This document shows positions 24,591-31,788 of a DNA stretch of 64,000 nt, piece after piece. The first letter of the stretch is position 1, and each line of letters begins with the position of its first letter. The notes beneath the pieces are model-generated. The model worked only from the letters and a program-made list of their open reading frames with translations. It searched no databases and had not been told where the DNA came from. Where the stretch lies: positions 1 to 64,000 of the IMG/VR virus record IMGVR_UViG_3300027779_000019. One strand, 5' to 3'. The position numbers and the translations under genes were made by a program. The DNA comes from a virus.

Positions 24591-25040
24591 ACTACTTATC
24601 TTCCGTTAAGGGAGGATGTCATAGTTAAGGTTATTGAAAAGGGAGTCTGGCAGGGCGGACTTAAAAGATTAGGGTAGGAATACAATGCTAATCAACCCCT
24701 GACACTTTCTAAAAGCTCTTTGAGCTTTTTAATTGTTCTTTGATTTTGAGTTGGCGGAGTTAAATACCCCTGTGTGTTTGTTCTGACGGTGCAGACACAC
24801 GCCCGCTTTACTGTTGGTGGTGCGACAGCAACTCATTTAATTTTCTCGCTCGACGGAGTGGGATCGGTGTGACGGAATAATCCCTCCCAAAGGGGTAACG
24901 TAGCGACTGCGACAAGTACGGAGACCAATCGGTTGAGGAATCTCGTGGGTGAGTCCGAAGTAAGTAGATCTGAAACATTTGTTTTCTGGGTACTGAAAAG
25001 GTGCGGGTACACAAATACTCCCGCCACCATTTTATTTAAT
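24591..25040 (+). ncRNA. probable structured non-coding RNA
   Basis: No credible ORF on either strand, yet dense in helices: ATCTTCC/GGAGGAT, GATTAG/CTAATC, AAAAGCTC-TTT-GAGCTTTT near 24720, a GAGTTG...CAACTC closing pair (about 24758-24833) enclosing a GTGTGTTTG/CAGACACAC arm and a CTGTTG/CGACAG arm, GGAG..GGAT/ATCCCTCC, and a final GGTG-CGGG/CCCG-CCACC hairpin at 24999-25033 followed by ATTTTATTT. The family was not recognised and no promoter is obvious, so it may be processed from the upstream mRNA. Confidence 0.45.
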
Positions 25041-25349
25041 ATGAAGGTAAGTAATTCGGAGATACTGCTTGAGTCAAAGTTGACCCATGATAAGTTACTA
25101 GAGGCATTCAGAGAAAAGAAAGTGAAAACTAAACATTTAAAGCAAAAGGCTGACAAAAAGAAAGCAGCCAAGAAGACTCGCGCAATTAAGCGAGCAGATG
25201 CAGATAAGCTGGATGCGTTGCGCAAAGACTTTACGCGTAAGATAGAATATAGTTTAGGGCACATCGTCCAAACCAATGCCAAAAACTGTGAAGCGGTATC
25301 CTTCTTAAAGAGTAAGATGAAAAAGATACGTCAGGCAATTTCAGAATAG
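25041..25349 (+). CDS. Lys-rich coiled-coil protein, 102 aa
   Basis: MKVSNSEILLESKLTHDKLL then a strongly basic helix (KQKADKKKAAKKTRAIKRAD). Start 25041 is taken rather than 24933, which would read through the structured region. Probably nucleic-acid binding. Confidence 0.55.
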   Translation: MKVSNSEILLESKLTHDKLLEAFREKKVKTKHLKQKADKKKAAKKTRAIKRADADKLDALRKDFTRKIEYSLGHIVQTNAKNCEAVSFLKSKMKKIRQAISE

Positions 25350-25360
25350 TATTATACTTT

Positions 25361-25474
25361 ATGAGGCAAGAAACAAAAGAACAGCGTTGGGCCACAGACT
25401 ACAAAAAGAAAATGGCAAAGATGAGCAAAAGCGTAGACCCAAAAGTGTGGGACTATATTTACGGCTCCAAATAA
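25361..25474 (+). CDS. small basic protein, 37 aa
   Basis: ATGAGGCAAG start, directly after TATTATACTTT, a likely -10 box at 4-9 nt. Product MRQETKEQRWATDYKKKMAK. A terminator follows. Another member of the ATGAGR start class. Confidence 0.5.
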   Translation: MRQETKEQRWATDYKKKMAKMSKSVDPKVWDYIYGSK

Positions 25475-25497
25475 TCCTCCTAGAGCTATTATAGTTC

Positions 25498-25536
25498 GCC
25501 TCCTTTCTGCGCACGAGTAGGAAGGGGGTTTTTTTT
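25498..25536 (+). terminator. rho-independent terminator
   Basis: CCTCCTT pairs with AAGGGGG (one G-T) and is followed by TTTTTTTT. It abuts double-dyad element R2. Confidence 0.8.
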
Positions 25537-25542
25537 GCGCCC

Positions 25543-25620
25543 TAAAGTACTGACAGTTAAGCACTTACGGGGCGGCGGCTGCGGGCGGCGGCGTAAGTCC
25601 TTGGTACTCAGTGACTTACG
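25543..25620. repeat. double-dyad element R2
   Basis: Arms 25543-25567 and 25594-25618 (TAAGTCCTTG...GACTTA), arm spacing 51 bp, with a 26-bp GC-only-like centre. It lies 6 bp after a terminator and 27 bp before a promoter. Confidence 0.75.
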
Positions 25621-25646
25621 TACGTAAAGTTTTATTCTTTTTTTGC

Positions 25647-25675
25647 TTGACTTTTTAGGTAAAGTGTGGCATAAT
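25647..25675 (+). promoter_or_regulatory. sigma70-like promoter, leaderless
   Basis: TTGACT 25647-25652, 17-bp spacer ending GTGTGG, CATAAT 25670-25675, 6 nt to the ATG at 25682. Confidence 0.75.
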
Positions 25676-25681
25676 ACTCTC

Positions 25682-25873
25682 ATGGAAATTGAGAACGTTA
25701 AGGAGTGTGTCGAGAGCGCAATGTCGGACTTCTTTTTTGGTGAAGGCTATATTGACGGCGGCGTTGCTTACGCTATTTGCACTAGGGAAGATATGAACGG
25801 CAGGAGCCAGATGACAGAACTTCAGGAAACTATAACTGAAAGAATTATTAACTTTAACAAAGAAAAGGATTGA
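25682..25873 (+). CDS. small acidic protein, 63 aa
   Basis: MEIENVKECVESAMSDFFFG, then a short alpha/beta segment. Start fixed by the promoter, 6 nt upstream. No family recognised. Confidence 0.6.
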   Translation: MEIENVKECVESAMSDFFFGEGYIDGGVAYAICTREDMNGRSQMTELQETITERIINFNKEKD

Positions 25874-25898
25874 CATTTAAGCAAAAGTATGATAGACT
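25870..25898 (+). promoter_or_regulatory. sigma70-like promoter with GAGTGAGAG leader
   Basis: TTGACA 25870-25875 overlaps the stop of the preceding gene; TAGACT 25893-25898. The leader begins TTTGAGTGAGAGAAC and is about 45 nt long before the ATG at 25950. Confidence 0.75.
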
Positions 25899-25949
25899 AT
25901 ATTCTTTGAGTGAGAGAACTATATAACAAAAAACTAAACTAAAAAACAT

Positions 25950-26852
25950 ATGGCAAGAACAACTAGACCCACATCAGACAACTACTCCTTCGGCGTACAG
26001 CACACGGCCCTCAAAGCCTCTGACGGTACACCTTCGGGATGGTTTGGAATACAGCGCACCGACAACAACAAAGTTATAGGTGTTAGCTCGGAAAAGTACG
26101 GTATCGTCAAAAACGATGACGTTATAGGAGCCGTCAAGGAGGCGTTAGGAGAGCATCAATCGACTCTTGGAGAATACGAGGAGGAAATCAGCTGCGTGCG
26201 TGATGGTTCGCGTATGTACGGAGGTTTTACCTTTAAGGACTACAAACGTGACCACAAGGACGGTGGTCAGTACGAAAAAGGCGATTACATGGGAATGAAG
26301 TTGACGGTCAATAACTCCTATGACCGCACTTGTCGGGTGTCTCTATCGGTTGGAATGCTTCGCTTGGTTTGCACCAACGGCATGACCTCGCTAGAGCAGG
26401 AACAGTCTATGACTCGCAAGCATTCTCTGCAAGTGGACATTTCTTTCATTCGTGACGCAATCTCTGGCTGCATTGAAAAGTTCGAGTCATCGGTTGACCA
26501 TCTTGGTAGACTGTCAAAGGTTTCCTTGACACAAGACCAAGGCACGAACATATTGAAGAACCTTACCGATAAGAAGATTATATCGGAAGTCGTTCGCGCT
26601 GGTGTCGCTAGTATTTGGGCGAATCCATCCTACGATCAGGACAAACCTCGAAACTTGTATACCTTGTATAACGCATCGACGCAGTACCTCACGCATGATC
26701 CCAACCCTTCTGCTCGGCTTGAGTATTCCAGCAGGGTGGACAAGGTGTTGCTGGGCAAGTTCAGCGAAATGAGTTCGATCCCCAGCAAGTTCAACCTGTT
26801 ATCGGCCAAGCCGAAAGAAAAGAAGCAGGAACAAATTGTCGTTGCTGTCTAA
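25950..26852 (+). CDS. DUF932 / phage-plasmid-like protein
   Basis: 300 aa. WFGIQRTDNNKVIGVSSEKYGIVKNDDVIGAVKEAL, a middle VNNSYDRTCRVSLSVGMLRLVCTNGMT and a Tyr-rich C-terminal part match the DUF932 / TIGR03299 family found in phages and plasmids. Its biochemical role is unsettled. Longest gene in the early region with a true leader, so probably expressed strongly. Confidence 0.75.
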   Translation: MARTTRPTSDNYSFGVQHTALKASDGTPSGWFGIQRTDNNKVIGVSSEKYGIVKNDDVIGAVKEALGEHQSTLGEYEEEISCVRDGSRMYGGFTFKDYKRDHKDGGQYEKGDYMGMKLTVNNSYDRTCRVSLSVGMLRLVCTNGMTSLEQEQSMTRKHSLQVDISFIRDAISGCIEKFESSVDHLGRLSKVSLTQDQGTNILKNLTDKKIISEVVRAGVASIWANPSYDQDKPRNLYTLYNASTQYLTHDPNPSARLEYSSRVDKVLLGKFSEMSSIPSKFNLLSAKPKEKKQEQIVVAV

Positions 26853-26869
26853 CCCAGCAATGCCTCACG

Positions 26870-26905
26870 CCCCGTCGAAGGCTTAATCTTTCTCCTTCGG
26901 CGGGG
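26870..26905 (+). terminator. 12-bp hairpin terminator
   Basis: CCCCGTCGAAGG pairs with CCTTCGGCGGGG (one G-T) around a 12-nt loop, 17 bp after the DUF932 stop. The T-run is poor. Confidence 0.65.
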
Positions 26906-26935
26906 TCACTTTAATATATAAAAAATAAAATATAA

Positions 26936-27187
26936 ATGAGCAAATATATAAATTCCCCAAAACGAAAATATTCCGTAACACACTTTGACATGAAGGCAAG
27001 GGGCAGCTTCGCCCTTGGAGATAAGCAGCTCCAAGGCCCCATCGAAATAGAGAGGGTACAAATAGCATGGCAACCCGACGAGCAAACGAGCCACGCGCTA
27101 TTATTTGAAAATCCCAATCATATAAATTTGATTCCGCTGATATTAGAAGAGGCGGGGTACGAGCTATCAGAAGATTCCGTGTTCTAA
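26936..27187 (+). CDS. hypothetical protein, 83 aa
   Basis: MSKYINSPKRKYSVTHFDMK. No family recognised. Preceded by an A/T-rich box rather than a sigma70 promoter. Its stop codon TAA is the first three bases of dyad element R3. Confidence 0.5.
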   Translation: MSKYINSPKRKYSVTHFDMKARGSFALGDKQLQGPIEIERVQIAWQPDEQTSHALLFENPNHINLIPLILEEAGYELSEDSVF

Positions 27188-27260
27188 GTCGTTGACTATC
27201 AGGGACTTACGCGCGCCGGGCTGCCCGCGGCCGTAAACCCTTGGGCATCAATGACTTAAG
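27185..27260. repeat. double-dyad element R3
   Basis: Arms 27185-27209 (TAAGTCGTTGACTATC...) and 27234-27258, spacing 49 bp, centre containing CGGGCTGCCCG. A promoter lies 68 bp downstream. Confidence 0.75.
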
Positions 27261-27327
27261 GCCAAGAGAAAATTACAAAAAAACTATAATAGGATAATCA
27301 GAGGGCCTAAAAAGTTATTCTTTTTGC

Positions 27328-27356
27328 TTGACTATTAGCCGAAGCTGTGCTATACT
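27328..27356 (+). promoter_or_regulatory. sigma70-like promoter, leaderless
   Basis: TTGACT 27328-27333, 17-bp spacer ending CTGTGC, TATACT 27351-27356, 7 nt to a GTG at 27364. Confidence 0.8.
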
Positions 27357-27363
27357 TTCGGGA

Positions 27364-28008
27364 GTGATTGCAAAAAAGAAAATGACAATAAAACAGGCTC
27401 AAGGGTTGGTCGGTTCGTTATCGACACCATCGAAAATGCCCGGCTTTGGATACAGCACACCGGCAGAAGATTGCGTTACAGGCTCAAAACTGGTTCAGGT
27501 AGTGAATTCTATTTGTTCGTTTTGCTATGCTAGAAAAGGCCGTTACGTTTTCCCAAACGTAATTGCAGCAATGAAAAAACGACTTGCCGCATTGCGTCAA
27601 TTGAATTGGGTGGACGTGATGACCTTCCTAATTGAAAAAAGGGAAAAGAGTGGCTTTTTTCGCTGGCACGATAGCGGAGACGTTCAAGGCGTTTGGCATC
27701 TCGAAAAGATCGCAGAAGTTGCAAGGCGATTGCCCAACATTAAATTTTGGCTGCCGACGAGAGAGTATGGCTTTGTGCGCGAATGGATGAGCTTGGGCAT
27801 CAAGCCGGACAATCTGACTATCCGCTTGTCGGCTTACATGATGGACGGCGCACCACCAGCCACGTTAGCCAAAAAGCTCGGCTTGACGACCAGCGGGGTT
27901 GTTCGTGACGGATTCAGTTGCCCAGCATCTGACCAAGGCAATGAATGCAAAGAGTGCCGCGCTTGCTGGGACGAGACGGTGGAAAATATAAACTATAAGA
28001 AGCACTAA
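27364..28008 (+). CDS. Gp88-like cysteine-motif phage protein
   Basis: 214 aa from GTG 27364; ATG 27382 is the alternative. SKMPGFGYSTPAEDCVTGSK, NSICSFCYARKGRYVF, FFRWHDSGDVQ and FWLPTREYG, plus a C-terminal CPAS...CKECRACW, resemble the Gp88 family of phages. The CxxCYA and C-terminal Cys cluster could bind iron-sulfur or zinc. Function unknown. Confidence 0.6.
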   Translation: MIAKKKMTIKQAQGLVGSLSTPSKMPGFGYSTPAEDCVTGSKLVQVVNSICSFCYARKGRYVFPNVIAAMKKRLAALRQLNWVDVMTFLIEKREKSGFFRWHDSGDVQGVWHLEKIAEVARRLPNIKFWLPTREYGFVREWMSLGIKPDNLTIRLSAYMMDGAPPATLAKKLGLTTSGVVRDGFSCPASDQGNECKECRACWDETVENINYKKH

Positions 28009-28012
28009 AAGC

Positions 28013-28040
28013 TTGACTTTATTGGGAATTGTGATATACT
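28013..28040 (+). promoter_or_regulatory. sigma70-like promoter
   Basis: TTGACT 28013-28018, 16-bp spacer ending TTGTGA, TATACT 28035-28040, 9 nt to the ATG at 28050. Confidence 0.75.
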
Positions 28041-28049
28041 CCTTTGTGA

Positions 28050-28115
28050 ATGGAGATGCCATTACTACTGATACTAGCGGTCATTGTAACCTACCTACAA
28101 CAAAAAACAGAATGA
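28050..28115 (+). CDS. micro membrane peptide, 21 aa
   Basis: MEMPLLLILAVIVTYLQQKT, almost entirely one hydrophobic helix, the first ORF after a promoter and ending in an ATGA overlap with the next gene. The position and coupling support translation; it may be a leader peptide or a membrane effector. Confidence 0.5.
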   Translation: MEMPLLLILAVIVTYLQQKTE

Positions 28116-28345
28116 GAAAACTAATGCAAAAACTAAAGCGGTTAATGAGGCCGCGCTTCACCTTGGTTTACCGTAAAAGAGACGGTGCGAGTGGAATCTA
28201 CGAGATTTCCAGACCAAGAACAGACAACACCTTTGGCAACATCGGAGAGGGAGAGGATGAGGTTGGCTTTCGCGCCTATTGTTACAATCGCGAAAACTGG
28301 CGTTCTTTCCGTCACGATGGAGTCATTTCTATGGTGAAAAATTAG
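28112..28345 (+). CDS. conserved small phage protein, 77 aa
   Basis: MRKLMQKLKRLMRPRFTLVY, then KRDGASGIYEISRPR...GFRAYCYNRENWRSFRHDGV. This looks like a small WYL-type beta fold often found in phages. Coupled to the preceding micro-peptide by ATGA. Faces a bidirectional terminator. Confidence 0.55.
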   Translation: MRKLMQKLKRLMRPRFTLVYRKRDGASGIYEISRPRTDNTFGNIGEGEDEVGFRAYCYNRENWRSFRHDGVISMVKN

Positions 28346-28374
28346 CCTCCGGTTTACCGGAGTACGTCAAGGAA

Positions 28375-28405
28375 AAGCCCACCGGAAACGGTGGGCTTAT
28401 TTCTT
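28375..28405. terminator. bidirectional terminator between convergent genes
   Basis: AAGCCCACCG-GAAA-CGGTGGGCTT is a perfect 10-bp stem with a GNRA tetraloop and partial T-runs on both sides. A CTCCGG/CCGGAG hairpin lies just before it (28348-28363). Confidence 0.8.
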
Positions 28406-28427
28406 ATAATAGATAAGGTCTTATTTT

Positions 28428-28841
28428 TTAGTTATCCGGCCGGTTGGCTTCCATGTCGTGAGCAGAGGCAACACGGTAGCCAATCTCGCTTCTTGGGGGA
28501 AGCAGAGAGAACGAAGCGTTATAGTCAATTGACTCCCAAGCCTCTTGGGCAAGTTTCGCAACGTGTGGGTATACGCCGCCTCTAATGCCTTTGAAGGCGT
28601 CACAGCTTTCATTTAGCACACGCATCAACGTGCGGGAAAAGACGGCTTGTTTCAATCGCTTGGAAGTAGACCAAAACCAAAAGAAGTTTTCGCCAATCCA
28701 ATTTGGTTCATCGCAAGCGGCCGCGCCGTGATTATGCCAACCAAAAAACTCATACTTTAGAGCTTGATTGTCGCCGTTGCCCATTATACCAACGGCCCAA
28801 CTAGAGCCGTTACGCTGCACAATAATATTACTGTTTTGCAT
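28428..28841 (-). CDS. hypothetical protein, 137 aa
   Basis: MQNSNIIVQRNGSSWAVGIM, with an aromatic middle (NWIGENFFWFWSTSKR). No family recognised. Downstream of the small basic gene at 28953 with a 14-bp overlap, so they share a transcript. Confidence 0.6.
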   Translation of the reverse strand: MQNSNIIVQRNGSSWAVGIMGNGDNQALKYEFFGWHNHGAAACDEPNWIGENFFWFWSTSKRLKQAVFSRTLMRVLNESCDAFKGIRGGVYPHVAKLAQEAWESIDYNASFSLLPPRSEIGYRVASAHDMEANRPDN

Positions 28842-28953
28842 TTTTCTTTTTCCTTGAATAAGAGCCTTTGCCCTTCTCGGTTTTATGTGTTCGTGTTCCC
28901 GTATTAAAAGGAACCACCTTTCTAGGTTTAGAAATTTTCTTCTTCTCTCTCAT
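28828..28953 (-). CDS. small basic protein, 41 aa
   Basis: MREKKKISKPRKVVPFNTGT, tail KGKGSYSRKKKNAKQ. The start ATGAGAGAG lies 6 nt after the -10 box, so the mRNA should be leaderless, and it matches the small-RNA loop over TCTCTCTCAT. Resembles tiny Lys-rich phage proteins with a KxGKGSYxRKKK ending. Confidence 0.6.
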   Translation of the reverse strand: MREKKKISKPRKVVPFNTGTRTHKTEKGKGSYSRKKKNAKQ

Positions 28954-28959
28954 GCGTTT

Positions 28960-28988
28960 ATAGTCTCATAATTTCGGGCAAATGTCAA
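28960..28988 (-). promoter_or_regulatory. sigma70-like promoter, leaderless
   Basis: On the minus strand TTGACA (28988-28983), 17-bp spacer, GACTAT (28965-28960), 6 nt to the ATG at 28953. Confidence 0.75.
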
Positions 28989-29098
28989 GGTAAATATACA
29001 ACTATTTCAAATATGTAAACACCTAAAAACGAAATAGGTTAAGAGCAAATAACTCAAATATATAAAAAAACTATAAAAGTATATTTTTTCCACAGTTG

Positions 29099-29173
29099 TA
29101 AGTCATTGACTATCAACGACTTACGTCCGGCGGGCTGCCCCCAGCCCGTAACCCATTAGTACTCAAAGGGTTA
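29099..29173. repeat. double-dyad element R4
   Basis: Arms 29099-29123 (TAAGTCATTGACTATC...) and 29149-29173, spacing 50 bp, centre with GGGCTGCCC. It starts 5 bp beyond the stop of the operon to its right and lies about 110 bp upstream of the minus-strand promoter at 28988. Confidence 0.75.
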
Positions 29174-29178
29174 CACCT

Positions 29179-29364
29179 TTAAAGTCCGCACTTATAGCAG
29201 GGCAAATACCCCGCAAATGGATCTACCCCATTCGCTTCGCCGCCCCAGCCTCCGCATTGTGGGCAATTCTCTTGCGTGTCCCGTTCTTTAAGTTCTTCCT
29301 CTTTGAACTCAGGATCTTTGCCCCTATAGGGCTTGGTGTGTCTGTGCTCTTGCTTCATGTCCAT
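29179..29364 (-). CDS. small zinc-ribbon protein
   Basis: 61 aa. CPQCGGWGGEANG...LPCYKCGL gives two CxxC pairs at the C-terminus after a charged N-terminus. Last gene of a three-gene unit starting at 29881; it overlaps the preceding gene by 10 bp. Confidence 0.6.
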   Translation of the reverse strand: MDMKQEHRHTKPYRGKDPEFKEEELKERDTQENCPQCGGWGGEANGVDPFAGYLPCYKCGL

Positions 29365-29564
29365 TGCTTGCGGTCGGTTTCCTCTTCGTAGCCTGCGTGG
29401 TAGGCGTCCAGATCAGCCTTCGTCATGTCTTCCACCTTGACGCGGGGGGCATTACCGGTACCGTTCGGGTAGTAGTGGGCATCGCTGCCCCTGCCATAGT
29501 AGCGGTCAGCAGATCCCCGATCATAGGGGCTGCCGTGTTTCGTATCGTATTTTTCTGTTCGCAT
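29355..29564 (-). CDS. conserved small phage protein (KHGSPYDRGSADRYYGR)
   Basis: 69 aa from ATG 29564. YDTKHGSPYDRGSADRYYGRG, HYYPNGTG and a C-terminal ADLDAYHAGYEEE match a small protein common in phages of many hosts. Function unknown. An upstream in-frame start at 29591 is less likely. Confidence 0.65.
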   Translation of the reverse strand: MRTEKYDTKHGSPYDRGSADRYYGRGSDAHYYPNGTGNAPRVKVEDMTKADLDAYHAGYEEETDRKQWT

Positions 29565-29587
29565 AATTATATAAAAGGGGTTACCGG

Positions 29588-29881
29588 TCACAGCATCTCA
29601 CAGCCTCCGCCGTAATCCTCATCCGTGCCCCAGCCCGCACTAGCGAGCGCATCCCCGTCCGCTTCCGCGTCCGAGTTGAAACCGTCCCAATCCTCGCCTG
29701 CGGCGTCATCGATAGACCACACCACCTCGCGAGAATTGTCGGTATGATGCTCGATAACGTCCTCGCCCACCTGATCGGCCAACCTAATGGCCGCGTTCAA
29801 TGCTGTGTGATCGGCATCACCCACGTTCTGCGTGAAACTCTGCACTACACCCTCTCCATCAACAACTGAGTATTTCCTCAT
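29588..29881 (-). CDS. acidic hypothetical protein, 97 aa
   Basis: MRKYSVVDGEGVVQSFTQNV; the second half is very acidic and Gly-rich (WDGFNSDAEADGDALASAGW). Start fixed by the promoter: ATGAGGAAA after TGTT. Higher GC than its neighbours. Confidence 0.6.
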   Translation of the reverse strand: MRKYSVVDGEGVVQSFTQNVGDADHTALNAAIRLADQVGEDVIEHHTDNSREVVWSIDDAAGEDWDGFNSDAEADGDALASAGWGTDEDYGGGCEML

Positions 29882-29891
29882 AACAGAAAAC

Positions 29892-29920
29892 AGTATACCA
29901 CAAAATGGAGAAATGTCAAT
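29892..29920 (-). promoter_or_regulatory. sigma70-like promoter
   Basis: TTGACA (29920-29915), 17-bp spacer, TATACT (29897-29892), 10 nt to the ATG at 29881. Confidence 0.8.
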
Positions 29921-30018
29921 CAATAATGTCACTTTTTTAAAAAAGATATTTTAACTATTTATCGTACTTGGCATGAAAACCCTCCTAAGGTATCGCTTTT
30001 TAGGGTAGTTGGGGTGCG

Positions 30019-30093
30019 TAAGTTACTGATTACCAAAGACTTACATTTTCGCGGGCAGCCCGCGGCCGTAAACTACTGGTAATCAAAGAGTTA
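30019..30093. repeat. double-dyad element R5
   Basis: Arms 30019-30043 (TAAGTTACTGATTACC...) and 30069-30093, spacing 50 bp, centre with a perfect CGCGGGC-A-GCCCGCG. Directly abuts the hairpin at 30094. Confidence 0.75.
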
Positions 30094-30164
30094 GCCCCCC
30101 CAAGGACAAGTGAGTGAAACCTTGGGAGGGCTTGAGGAAGGTAGCCGGAGAGATGACGGCTACC
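30094..30164 (-). ncRNA. paired hairpins with antisense loops (3' UTR or small RNA)
   Basis: Read on the minus strand, GGTAGCCG/CGGCTACC (30164-30140) displays the loop TCATCTCTC. GCCCTCCCAAGG/CCTTGGGGGGGC (30131-30094) displays TTTCACTCACTTGT. The second loop contains TCACTCACT, the complement of AGTGAGTGA that begins four early mRNAs; the first contains ATCTCTC, complementary to the GAGAGAT of the ATGAGAGAT starts. They form the 3' end of the operon from 31778. No T-run follows, so termination is uncertain. Confidence 0.5.
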
Positions 30165-30168
30165 AAAG

Positions 30169-30306
30169 TCAGCGGCAATTATAGATTTTCTTTAGTTTTC
30201 TATTTCTTTTTAATCGCGCTTGAGTTATAAGTTCGTCGATCCTTTCGTCAACTAAACTAAAGGCAAGGATAGATTTTCCGCTTCGATTTTTTAGGTTGAT
30301 CTTCAT
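30169..30306 (-). CDS. small basic protein, 45 aa
   Basis: MKINLKNRSGKSILAFSLVD then a basic helix (QARLKRNRKLKKIYNCR). One base separates its ATG from the stop of the preceding gene. Last coding gene before the hairpin pair. Confidence 0.5.
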   Translation of the reverse strand: MKINLKNRSGKSILAFSLVDERIDELITQARLKRNRKLKKIYNCR

Positions 30307-30307
30307 T

Positions 30308-30499
30308 TTATTGTTTTACTATTTTTATAGCTTTCGCGCACCAGCCATCATAATCGCTTTCGGTTGCGGTGACTTTGCCTTCCCAAGTTGCGCCTCGAAC
30401 CTCAGCAAGCCATGACGGAGTTGGTAGAATCGCTGTATCGCCTACGCTTGCCTGTTCGTCGGTTTCGTATGTATAGTTATTGTTTATTTTTATTTTCAT
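30308..30499 (-). CDS. small hypothetical protein, 63 aa
   Basis: MKIKINNNYTYETDEQASVG, with WLAEVRGATWEGKVTATESD, which suggests a compact beta domain common in small phage ORFs. Overlaps the preceding gene (ATGA). Confidence 0.55.
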   Translation of the reverse strand: MKIKINNNYTYETDEQASVGDTAILPTPSWLAEVRGATWEGKVTATESDYDGWCAKAIKIVKQ

Positions 30500-30768
30500 G
30501 TAGAGTAGATTTCGCGGGGTGTCTCAAGGATTGCTTTATCAAACCAGCTTTGCGGCTGCACTTCGCATTTGACACCTTCTAGCCACCTGTTTAAATGTCG
30601 TGATGTTGTTTTGCTAAACTTTTCTTCTGTCTTATAATACTTCACGCCAACCTTGGCGGCTACGGGCGTACCGTAAGAGAAGAAAACAGTAGTACGTTTT
30701 GTCTCATCGACAAGCCTTTTGTTGAAGTGGACTTCCGTCTCGTTAGTGCTTATGTTTTTTATATACAT
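30496..30768 (-). CDS. conserved hypothetical protein, 90 aa
   Basis: FFSYGTPVAAKVGVKYYKTEEKFSKTTSRHLNRWL. The SYxTPVA...YYKTxxxxSxTTSRHxNxWL pattern is a small family in phages and mobile elements. Function unknown. Confidence 0.6.
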   Translation of the reverse strand: MYIKNISTNETEVHFNKRLVDETKRTTVFFSYGTPVAAKVGVKYYKTEEKFSKTTSRHLNRWLEGVKCEVQPQSWFDKAILETPREIYST

Positions 30769-30770
30769 GA

Positions 30771-31079
30771 TTAGAAATCTGGATCGCTTGTATGCTTGTA
30801 GTTTTTAAAAAATTCCGCTCTGGCTTGTTTCCTTAATTCTTTAAAGTAGCCATCAATCGACAAGGCAACCTCGTCCCGAGCATCACCGCTCCAAGGCATG
30901 TTTTCAATGTCACCAACAACAATGTCAACAACCTCCTTTATTGGCTGACCCCATGGGTTATCGGTATCTTTCACGAGCAGCTCCCTAACGCTCAGGTGTT
31001 CGCCCATTGGCTTGCTGCGGAAGTCGTTGCTAGCTATTTCCCAAACCTTATCTATTGCTTTTTTTATGTTAGAGTCCAT
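30771..31079 (-). CDS. hypothetical protein, 102 aa
   Basis: Start ATG 31079 (MDSNIKKAIDKVWEIAS), overlapping the preceding stop; the longer frame from 31160 runs into the hydrolase gene and is rejected. Helical, acidic. No family recognised. Confidence 0.5.
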   Translation of the reverse strand: MDSNIKKAIDKVWEIASNDFRSKPMGEHLSVRELLVKDTDNPWGQPIKEVVDIVVGDIENMPWSGDARDEVALSIDGYFKELRKQARAEFFKNYKHTSDPDF

Positions 31080-31534
31080 TATAGTTTGTAAAAAACGTGT
31101 TGCCCGATAACCTTGACGGGCTTTTGACCTTTTGCCCAGTAAGGTTTCTTTTTCATCCAAGTCGCGTGGTAATGATTAGCGAAGCCAACAAAGTCACGAC
31201 TTAAAAGTTTGATGTTTTTAGCCAATGCCAGCGCGTACTTCGCTTGCGGAACCTTCAACAAGTGTTCAAGATTCTTTAACTTTTTACCGTTCCAACAACT
31301 AAATTGGTAGGGCTTGAGACAGATTTCGGTTGCTGTTCTCTTTCTCTCGAATGCGCGTTGAGCAATGACAGCAGCCACCGCGTACATTCCTCCCTGTCCT
31401 TCGCCACGGGCTTCTGCCAATATAGTGATAGCAATGATTTTGGTTTCTCTGGTGAGTTTTGCATTTGTGTGAGTGTGCGCGTAAACAGTAAGAGCAAAGG
31501 CGGCGACTAGTATAGTTGTTATTATTTTTTTCAT
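31079..31534 (-). CDS. SleB-type cell-wall hydrolase
   Basis: 151 aa. A signal peptide (MKKIITTILVAAFALTVYAH) precedes LAEARGEGQGGMYAVAAVIAQRA, QFSCWNG and a C-terminal ANHYHATWMKKKPYWAKGQK...IGQHVFYKL. This is the Hydrolase_2 / SleB fold, with the catalytic Glu in the AEARGE helix, which cleaves peptidoglycan. Being exported, it could act as endolysin or in entry or superinfection control; it sits in an early-type operon rather than with the late genes. Confidence 0.8.
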   Translation of the reverse strand: MKKIITTILVAAFALTVYAHTHTNAKLTRETKIIAITILAEARGEGQGGMYAVAAVIAQRAFERKRTATEICLKPYQFSCWNGKKLKNLEHLLKVPQAKYALALAKNIKLLSRDFVGFANHYHATWMKKKPYWAKGQKPVKVIGQHVFYKL

Positions 31535-31535
31535 T

Positions 31536-31778
31536 TTAAGCTAAAAGGGTGACAGTTGCGTTAGAGTTAAGAGCGTGGACAGTCGGTTCTTTTGGTTCGT
31601 CATCGAATCCGCAATGATTGCCAAGCGCGTGTTTTATTATAGCCCAAAGACTTGGGACTGGCCCGAACTGCTCAAGTGTTTTGTCGCCTCGCTTAACGGT
31701 AAGAGTCCAAGCGACTTTGCCGCTTTCTTCGCATTCGAAGATGTCTACTGTTTTTGTCGGATGGTTTATATCTCTCAT
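31536..31778 (-). CDS. hypothetical protein with MRD start, 80 aa
   Basis: MRDINHPTKTVDIFECEESG, then WTLTVKRGDKTLEQFGPVPS. First gene of the operon ending at 30169. ATGAGAGAT is preceded by AGTT, identical to two neighbouring genes although the proteins are unrelated. Confidence 0.6.
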   Translation of the reverse strand: MRDINHPTKTVDIFECEESGKVAWTLTVKRGDKTLEQFGPVPSLWAIIKHALGNHCGFDDEPKEPTVHALNSNATVTLLA

Positions 31779-31788
31779 AACTTGTAAT

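Noticed and set aside
24591-25040. Group I intron or rRNA-like fragment
   Set aside because: I could not find the conserved P/Q/R/S pairing elements or a split host gene, and the short CCCAAAGGGGTAACG resemblance to 23S rRNA does not extend.
24833-25282. 149-aa minus-strand ORF
   Set aside because: It is antisense to the Lys-rich gene at 25041 and the structured region; hydrophobic, Ser/Leu-rich composition typical of a shadow frame.
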